From Haemonchus contortus (Eukaryota; Nematoda; Chromadorea; Rhabditida; Trichostrongylidae): DNA of 64,000 nt. A program made the position numbers and the translations under genes. Shown piece after piece: positions 1 through 11,242 of this stretch (position 1 is its first letter; the number at the start of each line of letters is the position of its first letter). Below the pieces are notes generated by a model. The model saw nothing but the letters and a program-made list of their open reading frames with translations, did not search any database and was not told where the DNA came from. The DNA is taken from contig LS997566.1 of assembly GCA_000469685.2 (NCBI GenBank), positions 38,046,420-38,110,419 of the forward strand, given 5' to 3'.

Positions 1-215
1 CTTTTCTCAAACTATTTCATCTAGACGACGAGTATCTCTCTACCATTCCACCCAGATCACTAACATTTACCAATCTATTCCACCTAAATGACCCTAGCGA
101 TTCCCCAACTGTTGCATCTACACTATCCCAGCTTCTCCCATTCTATTCCACTTCGATAATCCGAGCTTTTCCCAAACTACTTCATTCAGACGATTCCTCG
201 AAGAACATCTTTTCG
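1..215. repeat. degenerate pyrimidine-rich tandem repeat
   Basis: The left edge is a C/T-rich stretch in which related phrases recur: 'caaactatttcat..agacga' near 10 returns near 163 as 'caaactacttcatt.agacga', and 'attccac' recurs near 44, 78 and 144. The spacing suggests an old tandem array with a unit near 60 bp. It runs off the left edge, so its full length is unknown. Confidence 0.5.
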
Positions 216-1876
216 CTAAACTTTCACTCCCGATCCTATCACAAAACATGACTCTAGCCCTTCCCCCTCCCATCTATCATATCTACCCTCGTCCTCACCC
301 CTCTCCCTTCCTCATATTTATTCATTGCAATAAAAATCCCGATACAGTTGTCAAACATTGCCTTTCTTTCTGAGATGATCCCCTCAAAACTTTCTCGCGT
401 AATCCAACCCTCCTTCCACAAAGAGGTACTGCAAAAACAAAAGGGGGACTCCTTCCTTAGTGTTCTCAAACCGCACGTCTGACCCTACATGATACCTACG
501 AAGAGGTACTTTTTTCACTCACATACCTTCACACAGTCACTCTCGCATCGGCTAATTGTAAGTATAACTTGAGATCGAAAAAAAAACGGAGATCTTGAAG
601 ACAAAGTCTGCTCGAACTTTTAACTCGGTACAACTTGAGCGGACTTCGCCTTCAAGATCCTGAACCACGAACAAATGCTTTATGAACATAAACACAAAAT
701 CAATCGATAATGACAAATCATAAACAGCTGATGATGACAAATTACAAATCAATCGATCACCGACCCTTTGATTCCTCTGAGAACATCTTACAAGGGATCA
801 AGGTCGAAGAGCCATTTACCATGGGCTCATGCAACCCATATCCAGCATCCCAATCCCAAAATTGCAGAAAAAGATACGGTGAGAGTACCCGCTTGTCGTT
901 TTTCTTTTTCGCTACTAGTCCACATTCGCTCAACTACCAGGTATCCAACGATTCTGAAATACACCACTTGTTCTATTCATTGTGAAGTTTCGGTCATGAA
1001 TCGCACTTGAACATCGCCCCTGAGGACACACTTTGCTAAAAGCGTGGACATCGCGACCGACTTCTTAGGAGGCAACGAATGTGCCCGTTCGAAACATTCA
1101 GTTCGCAAGATGGTGTGGCCTGAAACTGCGGGAAAGTCAACCTCAGCTTCCTCCCACCCCACCCACCCCATTATAACGTTTTTTCTAAAACTTTCGAGGT
1201 TAAACTGAAATCTGCGTACCCAACCTTCTCGAAAACATCATGTCACCCACTCATCTCTCTCACAAAAGTGGTGACGCTCCAATTTTCATCCCCAAAACAA
1301 TCCCTACCAAAAAAAGAATATGGAAATGGGTAGTAGCACAAGACTTCCACGACTGGCACATTGTAATCGAAAGGTATCCAGATTGGCAGAGCGTAAGACC
1401 CCTCCTTCACATTGGACACCCCCCCCCCTTGAAGTTTTTCACAATGTTTCCTGAAGAATTAGCTCATCGTGATGTCTCTCGAATGATAGCTAAAAGTCGT
1501 TTCAGGGGCAATTCAAGTTGGACAGAAAACGGAACGTCGAAAAAAAGCATTTGGGCACCGCTGGAATGATCACTTTTCGGGTTCTAGACCATGGAGCTTT
1601 TGTATGAACCTACAGCTTGTGAGAAATTCTCGATTAGAGCATATCAATCTAATTAATGTTGTTCTGTGGTCAGTCACAGAATGTATTCGAAAGGATTTCA
1701 TAAAAACTCCTTGGAAATGAGAATGGAAGCATAGCTTTCCCTGGATTTCAAAAAATGCACAAAATCCCCTTTTTTGCGATTGTTCTTAGTAAGGATAACA
1801 GAAGCCTTGTGATGGGTTCCATTCTCAAAGCGTCTCCAAATATAACCTAAACCCTGCCCAGGAATCAAATGACTGG
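216..1876. other. no gene recognised
   Basis: Only short unsupported reading frames are visible here. The longest, at 1240-1569 on the plus strand (109 codons), has no recognisable motif and no clear splice signals around it, and looks like chance. There are scattered T/C-rich tracts and a run of C at about 1420-1430. Confidence 0.5.
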
Positions 1877-1945
1877 TGAACACACATCGCCACGCTGAGT
1901 TCCGGACCAGAGGTTTGGAACTTAGCGTGGCGATGTGTGCATTCA
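1877..1945. repeat. hairpin-forming inverted repeat
   Basis: Arms of about 27 nt with few mismatches, containing the shared core CACATCGCCACGCT and its complement, surround a loop of about 13 nt. The hairpin begins 17 nt beyond the stop codon of the minus-strand exon that ends at 1963, so if that exon is real the fold would lie in its 3' untranslated region. Confidence 0.75.
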
Positions 1946-1962
1946 TAAGCATTCAATTATCT

Positions 1963-2156
1963 CTAGCCGGTTTTCTCGACACTTCTTGCCTCATCGACGA
2001 GCTGTGCTTTCCATCCGTCGAACATCGAACCAAGAGGATTCGCATGAATCAGGACCTGCAGTTGCCATCGACCTTTGGGAAACTCGATGATCGATCCATC
2101 TGGTCGATTTTCGCGTAGAATCCAAGTGAACCAAGGTCCCTGAAACAACATTTCTG
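1963..2156 (-). CDS. terminal exon of an unrecognised protein-coding gene
   Basis: On the minus strand an open segment ends in TAG at 1963. It is preceded by two excellent nematode acceptors, TATATTTTTCAG before 2156 and TTGTTTCAG before 2139. From 2139 it gives 58 codons in phase 0, with GPWFTWILRENRPDGSI near the start and the C-terminus LVDEARSVEKTG. The mix of acceptor quality, acidic/basic balance and tryptophan content looks like real coding sequence. I do not recognise the family. It may be the last exon of the gene whose first exon could be 6146-6238, with a possible middle exon at 5183-5401, but these exons are not joined by direct evidence. Which of the two acceptors is used is undecided. 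Confidence 0.5.
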
Positions 2157-3087
2157 CTGAAAAATATACAGAAGTACCATCGCTACTTATCAAAGGAATC
2201 GTGAAATTAATTCCTGGACGTGAGTCTTTGCCAAGTAATTAAGAAATGGGCTAGAGAGCAAGCTTCAGATGTGAAAAACAGTATTGATCCCCAGTAAGGA
2301 ATGCTGAATGAGAGGCTTCAAAAATGGATACGAGAAAAAAGCTCCAGAGAATACCGTTCTAAGAAGAAGCAGCGTACTTCAGAGACATAGAGCTTCATAA
2401 CTGCAAATCGATGTTTTTGGTCGGTGACCCATCAATAAGAGTCTGATATGTTGAATTAAATATAAAAGACACCATAATTCCATGAATACAAACTTGTTAC
2501 AAACGATGAACCATTACCACGCTCGGCTAGCCAACAAGCAAAAAGCATGCCAGCATGGATGGCTTTATTTCTTTTGATGGTCTGAAGACTATCACCCACA
2601 CAACTGCCGAAACTGGGACAAAGAATAATTCAGAGGATCCGAAGTAAATGGAATTTCGACAAGTTGCTAAGTCTAGAAATTCAAATACAAGAATAAAGAG
2701 GAAAGAAGAAAGAGCCAGAGAAAGGGAAATAGCAGATACCGTGAGGGATATATACTTCTCTTGAGCTCATTCCGTAAGATTATCGCTATCTTCAGATTGA
2801 AAGGCTAACGCCCTAATAGGGAGTGTTCGAGGATCCCCGCAACAGATGGCAGCTAGGGAATGGCAATCACCTTTATTTGAATAACCCTTAAGGAGTTATC
2901 CATCAACTTCTCCATGCTAGCGGCTTTCTTATCGGAGTAGAAATGTGTGCTATTGTCCACTTAGTAGGCATGTTTAAATACATGAATAAGGAAGGGGAAC
3001 AAAAGAAATGGAATATGCAAGGGTGGAGGATTGAACGATGTCGATCAATGGGACACGAGCACCTAACGTGGGTGTTCGCATGCACAT

Positions 3088-3227
3088 TGAACTTTGAACT
3101 TCGGTATTTGATTCACTCTGGAATGCCCCGGTGGCATATTGAATTTTGCACTTGATTGATTTCTTGCTTACCATGGGATGATGGGCACCCCTGATGAGCC
3201 AAATACCAAGGTGCAAAGTTCAATGGG
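3088..3227. repeat. short inverted-repeat element (TTGAACTTTG ends)
   Basis: The phrase TTGAACTTTG followed shortly by CGGTATTTG at about 3088-3110 is mirrored by CAAATACC and CAAAGTTCAA at about 3199-3222. This suggests a small terminal-inverted-repeat element. Related words occur again at 6629-6700 and near 25490, so it may be a low-copy interspersed family. Element ends and target duplication are not clear. Confidence 0.4.
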
Positions 3228-5182
3228 CCAGCGTTGGAATACATGACGAGGAGAGCTCATACCAGGTGTGCGGGAAAATTCTTGATTAATCACCGAATTA
3301 AAACCAATCCAGGTGCTTTCTGACTAATGAAGGCATTTCTAAGTCCGCCCAAACGTGAACATTACGCTTGGGATTACTGATAAGCTTCAATCCTGCTGGT
3401 TGTCCAGGCCTAACTGTGTTGAGACTTTTCGACAGCAGCGGGTGTTTTATAACTGTAAGAGTTCACGTTGCAGTTGGATTATGCTTCGTACAGAGTTTTC
3501 TTATCACGTCTTACGTAGAGCAAAGGGAGCAGCGTGGAGCCATCACCATGTACTTGAAAAGTAGTGGATTGGAGGAAAGCCAAGAACTCCAGATCCTAAC
3601 AGAGAAAAAAAAACTAGAAAGAAGGGTAGAAAGAGTGCTTGAAGCCTTCGATGAGATCTCTACTACAGTAAAGTCTATCCCCAATTCGGCTACGACGACA
3701 ATGAAAAGTACCTCGTTCGGATGACCTGAGTAACTGATCTGCTCATCTCGAGCTTGAAAAGACTAATTGTTGAATAATGGATTCCACCGATCAGGCAACA
3801 ATTTGAAGTAGTCCTTACGCTGAAGATCATCCACATCCCTCCGGCAATCGAAACGGAATGGCCGAACCACACAGCATGCCCGAGTAAATGTGCTCCTATT
3901 GTCGTAACACGCACAAATTTCTGCTTCCCAAAGGGATGAGGCGAAGTTTCCATTCAGCGACACCTTTCATAAGCCAAAGAAAATCTTGTATCAGCAAATA
4001 AGGGAAAAAGCCAATTATCCCAGGTCTCGAAAAGAATGTAAGCTGTGCGAACGCTTGTACACCTGAGGCTTCTTTCAATAGCATCCCTTTCACGTCGTCG
4101 CCTTTCAGTTTGAAACGCCCCTGTGCTCAGTGCAATCCGTAGAAGGACCCCTTAGCATAACTGCTTGCTGCACTATGACACTGCGGGTAAGAAAAGGTAT
4201 CTACTCATTTTTGAGGTCCTTTTTATAGTCATCGCTATCACAGGACGATCGTACCAAGTCACTCTGCCATCAGAGGTTACTTTGAAATGAGCTTTGGAAG
4301 TCCACAGTACTGCCGGCTAAAAGGAACACCCTGGAACGGTTGAAAAGAAGTAGATCCTTAATCTCGGGAGGAGCCTTATGCCTCTACGTCAGATACGTCC
4401 TAACTAACCGTGGCGTCGCTCTTTTTGAGAAATATGATTATGATCAGCCGAAACGGATAGAAGGTCTTATAAGTCTCTGTTGGACATCAGAATCAGAGAA
4501 GACCTTTCGCAGGCGTTTGATTGCACCTGGCAGCCTTCCTCCGCACCACCGTCTCACGTCACTGGCGGACTCGGAGGAGACCTTCTGATGTGTTGTCAGG
4601 ATGGTCAGTACCGAATACGGTCGACAGGAGTCACTACTCCGCTCATTTTGGCTTTTGGCATTACTTATGACCCAATTCTTTTTACCAAACCGCATAACGA
4701 GTCGCCGGAGCTGATTCTGACTTCAATGTATCTCTTGGGAGTGCTCCACGATTTCTGTTCGAAGTGCCAAGATTTTTGAATGTGTACTTGACCTGAAGTG
4801 TGGGCGATTGCATTGGGAAGGGAGTTGCGTATCCTTGAGTTCCATCATTTCCTAATGGAGAGGATCCTTGAGAACACCAAATGTCTCCATCTCCCAATGG
4901 ATGCGTTGATAAGATTGGTTGAAACAGTTATAGCAAACAACAGAAGCCATCCAGTAAGCACGCTTGCTTGGGAGTAATCTAATATTGGGATCTCGCAAGC
5001 CCTTTAGTGGTCCACACCAATTAAAAACTCGGACTATAATTCCTCGCTTTGGAATAAGCACCACAGTCAAATTCGTCTAATCACAAAGTGGATCTCCTTG
5101 AAATCCTTGTACCGTAATGCAAGTTGGATGGTGGCAACTGCCATCGAAAAACGCACGTAGGTCTGCCACTCTGATGTCTAAT
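3228..5182. other. unassigned DNA with weak exon-like segments
   Basis: Two open stretches look faintly coding: plus 3368-3724 (a hydrophobic part followed by a charged tail rich in E, K and R) and minus 3763-3963 (cysteine- and tryptophan-containing, ending DRWNPLFNN). Neither has a good splice acceptor at its start or a recognisable family motif, so they are not called as genes. They could be introns, decayed exons or chance. Confidence 0.35.
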
Positions 5183-5401
5183 TTACACCGGAACATCTTG
5201 GTTTCGGCTATTCAGCATAAGTTCCTCGAGATAATGCATTACCATCAAATGTGCAGCAGCTAGTTCATCACATTTAAATGCCTCAACGATTTCTTCACCT
5301 TTTCGAATCAGATGCGAGCGTTGATCGTAATGAAGAATGACCAGTGCTGGGTGCTTTTCTTCTGCTATGCATACTTCACCATGGGTGAAGGAGCTCCACG
5401 C
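5183..5401 (-). CDS. exon-like coding segment, unrecognised, possibly frameshifted
   Basis: The minus strand has a T-rich acceptor (TTTTTGTGTAG) directly before 5401, then 72 codons open to TAA at 5183. The segment starts AWSSFTHGEVCIAEE, continues with KHPALVILHYDQRS and has a helical stretch AAAHLMVMHYLEELML. It reads as genuine soluble-protein sequence, although I do not know the family. Just before the stop, a +1 shift opens a further 40 codons (positions about 5195 down to 5076) containing VADLRAFFDGS and ITVQGFQGDPL, so either a frameshift has broken the gene or the two frames belong to different exons. It starts in phase 0, compatible with the donor of the possible first exon at 6146-6238. 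Confidence 0.45.
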   Translation of the reverse strand, partial: AWSSFTHGEVCIAEEKHPALVILHYDQRSHLIRKGEEIVEAFKCDELAAAHLMVMHYLEELMLNSRNQDVPV

Positions 5402-6145
5402 CTACACAAAAACTCGCGGATGAGTCGATCGGCATCAAAACCACTGTTCGAGACCAAGTGTGGTCTAGTTACGTGTACGTTAGCGCTCTGAGAATTTGAG
5501 TGTGGTCTAAAGAAGGCCGATGGGTTGCTGTGGTGCAGGGGACGGAATCACCACATCTATTCCATGAAAATCAAATCAAAAATTATAATTTACAAAATTC
5601 ATAGAATAGTCCTTGACAATCAGTGACCTTTTCTTTTTTGTGTCAATGGAGATCGTTCGATCGGGCGTAGCCTACAGAGCAATATTCTCCCTCAGCTGAA
5701 GCACCATCTAGTCATACCGTATCTTTGAAAAAAAAAGTCCACGAAGCTCTGTATTCTGTCGCGAATCCATGAGGGATCTCATCTGATACATAGGTATTTA
5801 TCTCAGGAAACAGTAGAGCCGAATGTAGATTTTCAAATATTTCGGCGGACACGATCCTCACACTGATTACTTAAATCCTTCAGGTATCAGATAAACCATC
5901 GGGTCATTAACGATGACTGAAGAATCATTCTTCTCATTTTTGGGCTCGGCAAAAGCGACTCGCCTGATTGGAAAAGTGCTCTCACTACGATAGTTCTGCA
6001 GTTTCAATCAGAAGGATAATCCTACATTTTAAAATGACACAAAAGAGCTTTGTGGAACTTCTGTTTCCGGTAACTCATGGGCAAAATCTCGAGGATTAGA
6101 GCGGGCCACGGCCGAGGGCCTAGGAAGTAGTGTCGAGTGACTCAC

Positions 6146-6238
6146 CAACTTGGTCCGGAGATGGAATTCCTCGTTGACATCCGCCCGAGCAAGCCATTCC
6201 TCCTGAGTCGTTACGTGATCGAAGTTAAAAGACATCAT
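6146..6238 (-). CDS. candidate first exon of an unrecognised gene
   Basis: Starting at the ATG at 6238-6236 on the minus strand, 31 codons (MMSFNFDHVTTQEEWLARAD at the N-terminus, then VNEEFHLRTKL) run to a perfect donor, TTG followed by GTGAGT at 6145. An in-frame stop lies just upstream, supporting the ATG as the start. The sequence is hydrophilic, with no signal peptide. The next downstream phase-0 acceptor that I judge good is the one at 5402, giving a 744-nt intron if they join. No family is recognised, and an isolated chance frame remains possible. Confidence 0.4.
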
Positions 6239-9200
6239 CCATCTCCTTCATAAGTGTGAATAGTTGCGGTTTCTACTGATTCCATGAGCTGAAAGGTGTA
6301 ATGTTTGAAAGAAGGATTTGAAGTTCCTTGGTTAGAACCACAACGTACAACGATAGGGGTTTGAGGAGAGGTACTTCAAAGCGGTATAACTTTTCTTCGA
6401 GCGAAATCTGGGACGGTGGGCATAGATTCCTCGGTTGTCCCTAATGGATGTAGCCATGGCTCAAGAAGTCACTGCATGTGAAGTTTGAAACTCCAGAAAG
6501 GTAGTTCATAGACTGGTCCCTCATTAGAATTCCCTAAGTATCGATTTCTTCTGAAAAAGGTGAACACGGAAGGGACCTATCAGGAAAAACCAGCAATCGA
6601 TAGACTGGGTATTGTTCGCCTGCACTTTGAACTTTGACCTTTGGAACATCAGGATTACTCCTCAAGATCCGATTGCTGAACATTGAACTTTACTCAGCGG
6701 AATACACCCAACGTAAATAACTCCTGTGGAATTATTCAGGAATCAGGCAGGATATGGTAAGCAATCCCTGACAACATGGTTTTCGTCGTGTTCACAACTC
6801 CTTCGTCCAGACATTCAAAAGGGGATCCCACTTCGACCTGGGAGTTCTAACATGGAGTCGTCCTAACAATAAGCCTCATTTTCGGTGTGGTCAGTCCAAT
6901 GTGCGCTACATCCCGTATGTCGAACAGGCAATCAATACGGCAATCGATAATCAATGGCTTGATCTACGAAGTAAGAGCTAGAGACGAATAAAATACCACT
7001 GTCTGTTCCTAGCTCAACCCTTAAATTATAATACTTATATACGCCTTCATGAATGGATCGATTCAGGCATGTACAAGCAGCAATGCATAAGTTGGTGGAA
7101 ACGTTTTCGTTTGCCCATTTTAGGCTTAGCCTCAGATCCAAGAAAAGAGCACCAGTTCCACCTAACCCAAGTACAAGTTTGACGTCTGAACCATTATACA
7201 TTCAATAAAAACAGTCCCGTCCCACATTCCATCAGAACATCCTAGACAATATTGTATTCGTGACCGCCGCATACGAAATCATCAGATGATATACATGGGT
7301 ATGAATGGAGCTTAACATGAATCCGTCAACACATTCTCTGGACGCTTACTAACAACCAGACGATTTCCACAGTTACTACCAGTATCGAGGGTTCTGTTCA
7401 GGTACCTAAAAGTTATATTGAAATTCTGATATCGATTCAATTTTTACTCTTGAGTTTTCTCAGAGGGCATGTAGGATTGACTGTAAATAGTCTTAAGTAT
7501 AAACATGGAAAAGAAATTGCGATTCAATTCAGAAATGGCCATAAAAAACAAAGACAACAAAGAAGGAGAAGGTGGCTGACAGCGCGAAATGAGACGACAA
7601 ACTGATGGGTGGTCGGTATCGATGGTAGGCCAATAAGGGCTACCGTAACAAATGAACAGGGAAGATGACGATCAAAAATGGGTAGTAATTTGGGAAGTTT
7701 CAATACAGACTGTATTTTCCTCAGTAAAAACTTCTGTACTGACTTCGAAATAAAATTTGTTTTTCGTCATTTCAGTCTCAAAACAGTAAAATGGTAGGTA
7801 CCTACTGTACCTCTGCTTTTCCCATTTCACCCCTCAACGAGGCTATAACCGATTCCATGACTCACTGATGGGAATCAGGTCAGGTCGCTGTCACAGATGT
7901 ACATCGTTCAGAGGGGCTAAAGTCGAAATCATGAGGTTTTCACCCCTACTCTTGCAAATTTTGAAGTCTTGAAAAATGTCAGATCAGATTAATCCCGTTT
8001 CAAGTGATGCCATGCATTTGCGCCATAGCCAGAATTATAGTGGCGTTGGACGGCACACTTGGTATAAGGAATTATTTAAGTCAAATAATCTATGTCCTTC
8101 ACGACTTCGGAACAAATTCAAGGGCCTTGAAATCTTGGCTGATCTGGTCTGATCTGGTGCCGGATCCTATTGCTGGATCTTTATACCCACGATCGGAAAA
8201 GTAGCCTGGTAATAACCTTCACATGGTTCTGGAAGCAGTTGGATCTTGATCACTCATTGTCAGAGGATGGGGAAATGGCCTACCGAATGTATGCCTTAAA
8301 CCATTCGCATACACAATCCCTTCCCTACCTTTTCAGTATGTTGAACAAGGAAAGTGGCTTACTGGAGTCATTGGAGAGAACAGCTCAGCCAATCTGTGGC
8401 CATAATTTATTTAGAAATACGCTTTTAGAGTTGAATACAGAAATTCTCTTCTGCGGATGGAGAAACTGATCCAGGTCTCCTCAGACAACCGACTCTTTCT
8501 GGGAGTTTCAGTGTAATCAAGTTGGGTAAGAAGCCTTCGTAAAGGAAACCATTTGGCGGTGAAAGAGTACTGAACTGCCATTCCCACTGGTATGGAAACA
8601 GGAAGTTGATATTTATTGCGGATTCCACGAGTCTTTGGAATCCAAGAAATGACGGACAGAAAGAAAAGAGTTAGTGAGGGAATCGAGAAGATTGTGAAGC
8701 TCCTCTACAACTACTTGAAAACCAATGATAATGTAGTTGGTGAGGGGCACCATGGTTCCTAATATTATTCACCAGAACGCGGAGAAAGAGAATTAGCGAA
8801 CCCATATTGATGCTTATGAACGTTTTCTAGCCGAGAAAATTTATTTTTTCACATAAGAATTAGGAGGGAAGGAGCAACGGGGATGGGTGAGTCAGTTGAG
8901 TGTGCGGTTCTTACACCATCCAATCTATCTGCACGAGTTGATATCTCATCGGCTGCAGAGCAAGTCTCAGTTCTTCTACTTTATGGGTTAAGCCAACATG
9001 TGGGGGAGACCTGGATGAATACCCAAACGATGAGTGGATTTGCTGCAATCACTCATTGAATGATGGCAATTACCGAGTCTGACCGATGAATTCCGGATGG
9101 GCCTTCGAGGAGAGACGATCTAGGTAAGAGGTATTTATACGTGTAACATCTAGGTAAGTTGAGTAACCTATACCGGGATTCCAGACTATAATGAGGCACC

Positions 9201-9542
9201 TTAGATTCCAGATAACGACAATCTATTGAAAAAAGGAAAAAAATCAGATTTCACTGACTGAACGATCTTGATTGTAACGAACGACTAGCGCTCCAGTAAA
9301 GCCGAAGGGAGTACTGTAGAAAGGCAAGAAGATAATCGATGAGCCAAATAAATAAAAAGCATCGACAGTATTTTTCAGGTAAACGGATGAAAGCCGTAAA
9401 AATTCATCACTTCAAAATGGTGGCATTTAGAAAATTTATTTCTGGCAGCATATGAAGGACGTACACACAATTAACAAATGATAAGAACTCTGGGTAACCA
9501 GGTATCAGGTAAAGATTACTATGCGAGCACTGAGCACAGAGG
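6239..9542. other. long intergenic stretch, nothing recognised
   Basis: I see only short frames with no motif, for example plus 8170-8469 and minus 6932-7201. There are no splice-bounded exons of a known family and no clear transposon ends. A TTGAACTTTG-type repeat fragment lies at about 6629-6700. Confidence 0.4.
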
Positions 9543-9686
9543 GGCTGCTTTCATAGTAAACGGTTTGGCGAGCGACCAGTCGCGCGATCGGTCGCTCGGC
9601 GACGCCCATGGCTAGCGCCGCCTCCTTGACCGATCACGCAACCAGTAGCTCGGTCGCTCGCCAAATCGTGGACTATTAAAGCAGCC
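9543..9686. mobile_element. GGCTGC-ended palindromic MITE, copy 1
   Basis: This 144-bp foldback begins GGCTGCTTTCATAGT and ends ACTATTAAAGCAGCC. The inner arms are GC-rich and related (TTTGGCGAGCGACC against GGTCGCTCGCCAAA). It shares its ends with the elements at 12165-12386 and 57689-57860. The flanking triplets are AGG and AGT, so the target duplication is imperfect here. It lies 258 bp downstream of the stop of NTF2-like gene A. Confidence 0.8.
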
Positions 9687-9944
9687 AGTTTGTCAAAAAG
9701 GCTTGACCAAGAAACATGGAAGAACATCAGTAGATAGGTTTCAGGAGCTCTACTGTACTAGCTTCTCAGATCTATTTGAATAACACTCATAGTGACTCTC
9801 CTGAAGAATTGTCAAACACCAAGCTTCTTTTTTAAACGAAACCATTGAAAGGATTTTCAGGAAAATCTGGAAACGCTTAGGTAAAGTACTGCTCCGAAAA
9901 AATCGGACTAGGGAATCGAAATGGAGAAAAGATCAGAGTGCAAA

Positions 9945-11218
9945 TTAGTTCATGTCGAATTCCTCGTGATAGATGACCCATTTTCCATCCTCCTTAGTCC
10001 ATATATGTATAAATTTGCCTTTGGGTCCTGATGAACCTTGTTGTTCTGAATGTACCTCGAAGTCACTCCTGATTATCAGGAAATCGTCGGTGCCTTGGTA
10101 GACGTCATTGCTTATCTGCAAAACTATACCTATTAGTAATAAAATTTCATTGACCTCCGGATACCTATGGTTAGCCAGAAGCATTAACAAGGGAGAACCT
10201 AAAAGAAGGAAACCCACCACGAATTTATGTGGACCAATTTTCTCATAGAACTGCTTGAATAGTTTGACGATCTCTAAATAATGAAATTTTTTGTATAGAA
10301 AAAAACGAGGATTGGCCGTTTATAATTGGCGTGACGCTTGTACACATGTAGTATAAACGCTTCAAACTTGTCGTTGTGTAGGAACCGTTGAAGCGCCTGG
10401 AAGCGATTCGAGCTCAAGTAGAGATTGTCGAGCGAAAATAGCGAAGTAGTAACCGGTCAAAGAGCTTATTTTTGAAGGGACTCTTGGACGATTGGCTTGT
10501 TAAAATATTTCGGAAATGTTTCGAGAACCAACTATACGAAATCTTTGCTGTCACAATCCCCACTGAAGCGAAAGCCCAAAGTGGGAAACCGGCCCTTACC
10601 GTCATCCGGCAGTGGGCCGTGGCTCAAACGGGTGGTCGTGAAGGGGCAGAGCCCAGAGAATACACTACATATTTGCATTGTGCTACGAGCCTCTTTGTTA
10701 AAAATCCTTCAACATTACACGGCGTCATGAAACAGTGTCTAAAAAATGAGCCGCAGCTAATAACAGGCTTAATGGAAAGGCAAATTGAGGACCTTTGTAT
10801 GGAAAAAAGACAAAATTTTGGTGAGGAGCAGAAAACTCACCGTAACCCCTTCGTTGCCTCGTTTCTACAGCCCTTCGTGGTAGTAACTCGGAGTAAGAAC
10901 GGGATTACGGTAAGAATTCGGGTCTGTCTTAGACTTTCCTCTTTTCTCAAATCATTATTTCAATGCAACCTTCGTATGTGCAACTTACGCTCTCTTCCGA
11001 ATGCGACGCTTTCACCCGTCTTGACTACGACTCCCTGACTGTGATAGAGCTCGGCAGCTCCCTCCATATCACCCTTCTCACAGAGTTCTTCAAATTTCTC
11101 GTACATTGGCTTCAGTATTGTTTCGATGTCTAAAAGGATGATTGATAGCTTCTGAGAAATTAAAGGCACTCCTTGAAAAAAAAGTACCACATTTAGAATA
11201 CCCACCTTTTGGATGCAT
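9945..11218 (-). CDS. NTF2-like/DUF4440 small protein, copy A (4 exons)
   Basis: This is a complete four-exon gene: 11206-11218, 10989-11129, 10218-10273 and 9945-10115 (13, 141, 56 and 171 nt). It encodes 126 residues. Introns are 76, 715 and 102 nt, all GT-AG, in phases 1, 1 and 0. Exon 1 is only MHPK plus one base. Exon 2 carries ETILKPMYEKFEELCEKGD and AAELYHSQGVVVKTGES with FGRE at its end. Exon 3 is IVKLFKQFYEKIGPHKFV. Exon 4 holds DVYQGTDDFLIIRSDFEV and the C-terminal HIWTKEDGKWVIYHEEFD. Helix-rich start, Y-H-x-x-x-V-V-V strand, G-R-E turn and final GxWxIYHEE strand fit the cone-shaped NTF2/SnoaL (DUF4440) fold. There is no signal peptide or membrane segment, so it is probably cytosolic. 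The substrate or partner is unknown. Exon 4 is one codon longer than in the paralogs, with an extra loop (EQQGSSGPKG). A 24-nt leader after a CAG at 11245-11243 may be a trans-splice site, but it is weak. Confidence 0.88.
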
Positions 11219-11242
11219 TGTAGCGTCTACTTCGTCGACAAA

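Noticed and set aside
3368..3724. 118-codon frame with a hydrophobic stretch and a charged C-terminus
   Set aside because: It looked like the end of a membrane protein, but there is no acceptable acceptor at its start, no partner exons and no family motif.
3763..3963. Minus-strand cysteine/tryptophan-rich open segment
   Set aside because: Its only upstream AG has no T-rich tract, and overlapping frames are equally open. Kept as unassigned.
10472..11038. 188-codon plus-strand open frame, one of the longest in the window
   Set aside because: It lies antisense within intron 2 and exon 2 of copy A, has no motif and its end simply mirrors exon 2. Its openness is most likely chance or a shadow of the real exon.
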